Below are positions 62,761 through 64,000 of a stretch of 64,000 nucleotides of DNA, one piece after another. This DNA comes from an uncultured Lachnoclostridium sp. (lineage in GTDB: Bacteria; Bacillota; Clostridia; Lachnospirales; Lachnospiraceae), in NCBI GenBank assembly GCA_930986645.1, contig CAKNJS010000004.1, positions 54,120 through 118,119 of the forward strand. The letters run 5' to 3'. Within the stretch, counting starts at the first letter, position 1, and every line of letters begins with the position of its first letter. A program made the translations under genes and the position numbers. A model generated the notes under the pieces. That model had not been told where the DNA came from and did not search any database. It worked only from the letters and a program-made list of their open reading frames with translations.

Positions 62761-63620
62761 TTCACTTTTTCTCCTTTTACATAGAATAGCATGATATCTT
62801 CGACAGATGCATTTTCCATGGGAATATCCTGAAATATCTGGCGCAGCTTTGTACGGTTTTTTACAAGCACACGGTAGCTGCAGGGCTCCTTTTTGTATGC
62901 TGCGATGTCATACCGGCTTAAGGTGTCGAAGAGTTCCTGTCCGCAGGTGATGATGCCGTAGTCACTGCGGATCTCGTCATAGGTCTTGATAAACTGCATC
63001 TTTCCCTCATGGAGATAAGCGATGTAGTCGGCAATCTTGTCAAGGTCGCTGGTGATGTGGGAGGACATGAGTACCGCATGATCCTCATCCTCGGTAAATT
63101 CTCTTAAAATATCCAGAATCTCATCGCGGAACACGGGATCCAGTCCGCTTGTGGCTTCATCGAGAATCAGAAGTTTCGGGTGGTGGCTTAAGGCGGCGGC
63201 GAACTCCAGTTTCACGCGCATACCGGCAGAGAGCTTCTTGATCTTTTTTTCCTCCGGGAGGTTGAACCGTTCCAGATATTCTGTGAAAAGGGGACCATCC
63301 CAATTCTTGTATACTTTGGAGAGGATGTGCCCGATGATCTTTGGAGTCAGGTTGATGTCATAGTGAGAGTCGTTGAAAATGACGGCGATGTCTTCCTTGA
63401 TCTTCTTGCTGTGAGTCTTCATGTCCAGCCCCAGTATTGCCGTGAGACTGGATTCGCTGTCCGCGATGCCGAGGATTGAGTTGATAAGCGTTGATTTCCC
63501 GGCTCCGTTCTCCCCGATCAGGCCCATAACTGTGCCCCGGGGCAGTGCGAATGAGATATCATCCAGAGTAAAACCTTTATAACGTTTTGTCAGATTTCTG
63601 ACTTCGATTGCATATTCCAT
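62757..63620 (-). CDS. ABC transporter ATP-binding protein
   Basis: 287 residues. Walker A GENGAGKST, the signature LSAGMRVKLEFAAALSH (LSAGM form), Walker B LLILDEATSGLDP and the H-loop VLMSSHITSDLD are complete. The C-terminal extension (~210-287) resembles BcrA/YtrB-type drug or peptide exporters. Encoded between the GntR regulator and the permease in one operon. Confidence 0.95.
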   Translation of the reverse strand: MEYAIEVRNLTKRYKGFTLDDISFALPRGTVMGLIGENGAGKSTLINSILGIADSESSLTAILGLDMKTHSKKIKEDIAVIFNDSHYDINLTPKIIGHILSKVYKNWDGPLFTEYLERFNLPEEKKIKKLSAGMRVKLEFAAALSHHPKLLILDEATSGLDPVFRDEILDILREFTEDEDHAVLMSSHITSDLDKIADYIAYLHEGKMQFIKTYDEIRSDYGIITCGQELFDTLSRYDIAAYKKEPCSYRVLVKNRTKLRQIFQDIPMENASVEDIMLFYVKGEKVK

Positions 63621-63654
63621 AATGCTGCTCCTTTATATGAAAGTATTTAGAATG

Positions 63655-64000
63655 TTATTCGTCTTCATATACGGCTTCCAGTGCCGCTTTCAGTTCGTCC
63701 AGAGTAAGACCGTTCTCGCGCCCGAGAGCAGCGGCGTCGGAGAGCAGTTTCTCAATCCTCCGCAGGTTCTCCTCTTTGATGAAATCCTGATTCTGTGTAG
63801 AGACGAAAGTGCCTTTCGCAGGTACAGTGACGATAAAGCCGTCCCGGGAAAGGTCGTCATAGGCCCTCTGGGTGGTGATGACGCTGACATGGAGATCCTT
63901 TGCCAGCTTCCGCATGGAAGGCATGGGCTCTCCGGGTTTTAAGGTTCCTTTCATGATCATTTCCTTGATCTGGGAAGTGATCTGTTCGTAGATCGGCCGG
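63655..64000 (-). CDS. GntR-family regulator (YtrA type), 5' end outside window
   Basis: About 114 residues visible; the start lies beyond the window, because the frame continues past the internal ATG at 63960 with RPIYEQITSQIKE, the normal N-terminus of the family. The winged-helix motif KPGEPMPSMRKLAKDLHVSVITTQRAYDDL follows. The short C-terminal helical part (ENLRRIEKLLSDAAALGRENG) is the YtrA-type dimerisation domain. It probably represses this operon in the absence of an inducer such as a cell-wall-active agent. Confidence 0.9.
   Translation of the reverse strand, partial: RPIYEQITSQIKEMIMKGTLKPGEPMPSMRKLAKDLHVSVITTQRAYDDLSRDGFIVTVPAKGTFVSTQNQDFIKEENLRRIEKLLSDAAALGRENGLTLDELKAALEAVYEDE

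Overview
The window reads as a chromosomal segment of a low-to-mid GC anaerobic Firmicute, most likely a gut Lachnospiraceae (Clostridium cluster XIVa) relative. The basis is strong AGGAGG-type ribosome binding sites, sigma-A promoters, a CIRCE element, a T-box, Arg boxes, a FeoA/FeoA/FeoB operon and a maltodextrin/GH13 locus typical of that group. I see no rRNA, tRNA, CRISPR, prophage, insertion sequence or plasmid genes. The species cannot be fixed from the sequence alone.

Layout. 1-8.8 kb: the 3' end of an XRE/TPR regulator, argG (minus), malic enzyme, a GT2 glycosyltransferase, a collagen-like surface protein, a CcdA-thioredoxin fusion and a GrpB-family protein (minus). 8.9-13.4 kb: 8-oxoguanine glycosylase, isochorismatase/nicotinamidase, iron alcohol dehydrogenase, a Nif11-like small protein, nitroreductase, FluC fluoride channel and a stand-alone FeoA-like protein. 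13.5-20.8 kb: proA, then argC-GNAT-argJ-argB-argD behind an Arg-box promoter. With the separately placed argG, which also has candidate Arg boxes, these cover much of arginine synthesis. 20.3-31.3 kb: a small DMT-like transporter, comEA, a two-component system, a GerMN lipoprotein, comEC, holA, lepA and hemW. 31.3-36.6 kb: the CIRCE-controlled hrcA-grpE-dnaK operon and dnaJ.

36.6-51 kb: nitrilase, an unknown lipoprotein coupled to a LacI regulator (all minus), and a divergent maltodextrin import and breakdown operon: malE-malF-malG, pullulanase, glycogen-debranching glucosidase, neopullulanase-like and oligo-1,6-glucosidase-like GH13 enzymes. Together they would import maltodextrins and cleave alpha-1,4 and alpha-1,6 links inside the cell. 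51-54.6 kb: T-box-controlled thrS and L-lactate dehydrogenase with a perfect 27-bp palindrome near its predicted +1. 54.6-62 kb: a metal locus with a divergent DtxR-family repressor, feoA-feoA-feoB, a FeoB-associated Cys-rich protein, tiny membrane proteins, a membrane-tethered HMA protein, an unusual Fur-family regulator and a P1B-type ATPase without the CPC motif. 62-64 kb: a GntR/ABC transporter operon (minus), cut by the window edge.

The most interesting region is 54.6-62 kb. Its feo leader carries two overlapping micro-ORFs, and it encodes a set of small metal-handling proteins around an ATPase with an atypical membrane motif. Other points of interest are two identical 33-nt hairpins inside the arg operon, a palindromic repeat family placed after stop codons, and the absence of rpsT, gpr and spoIIP between holA and lepA. 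All identifications come from reading motifs; no database search was run.
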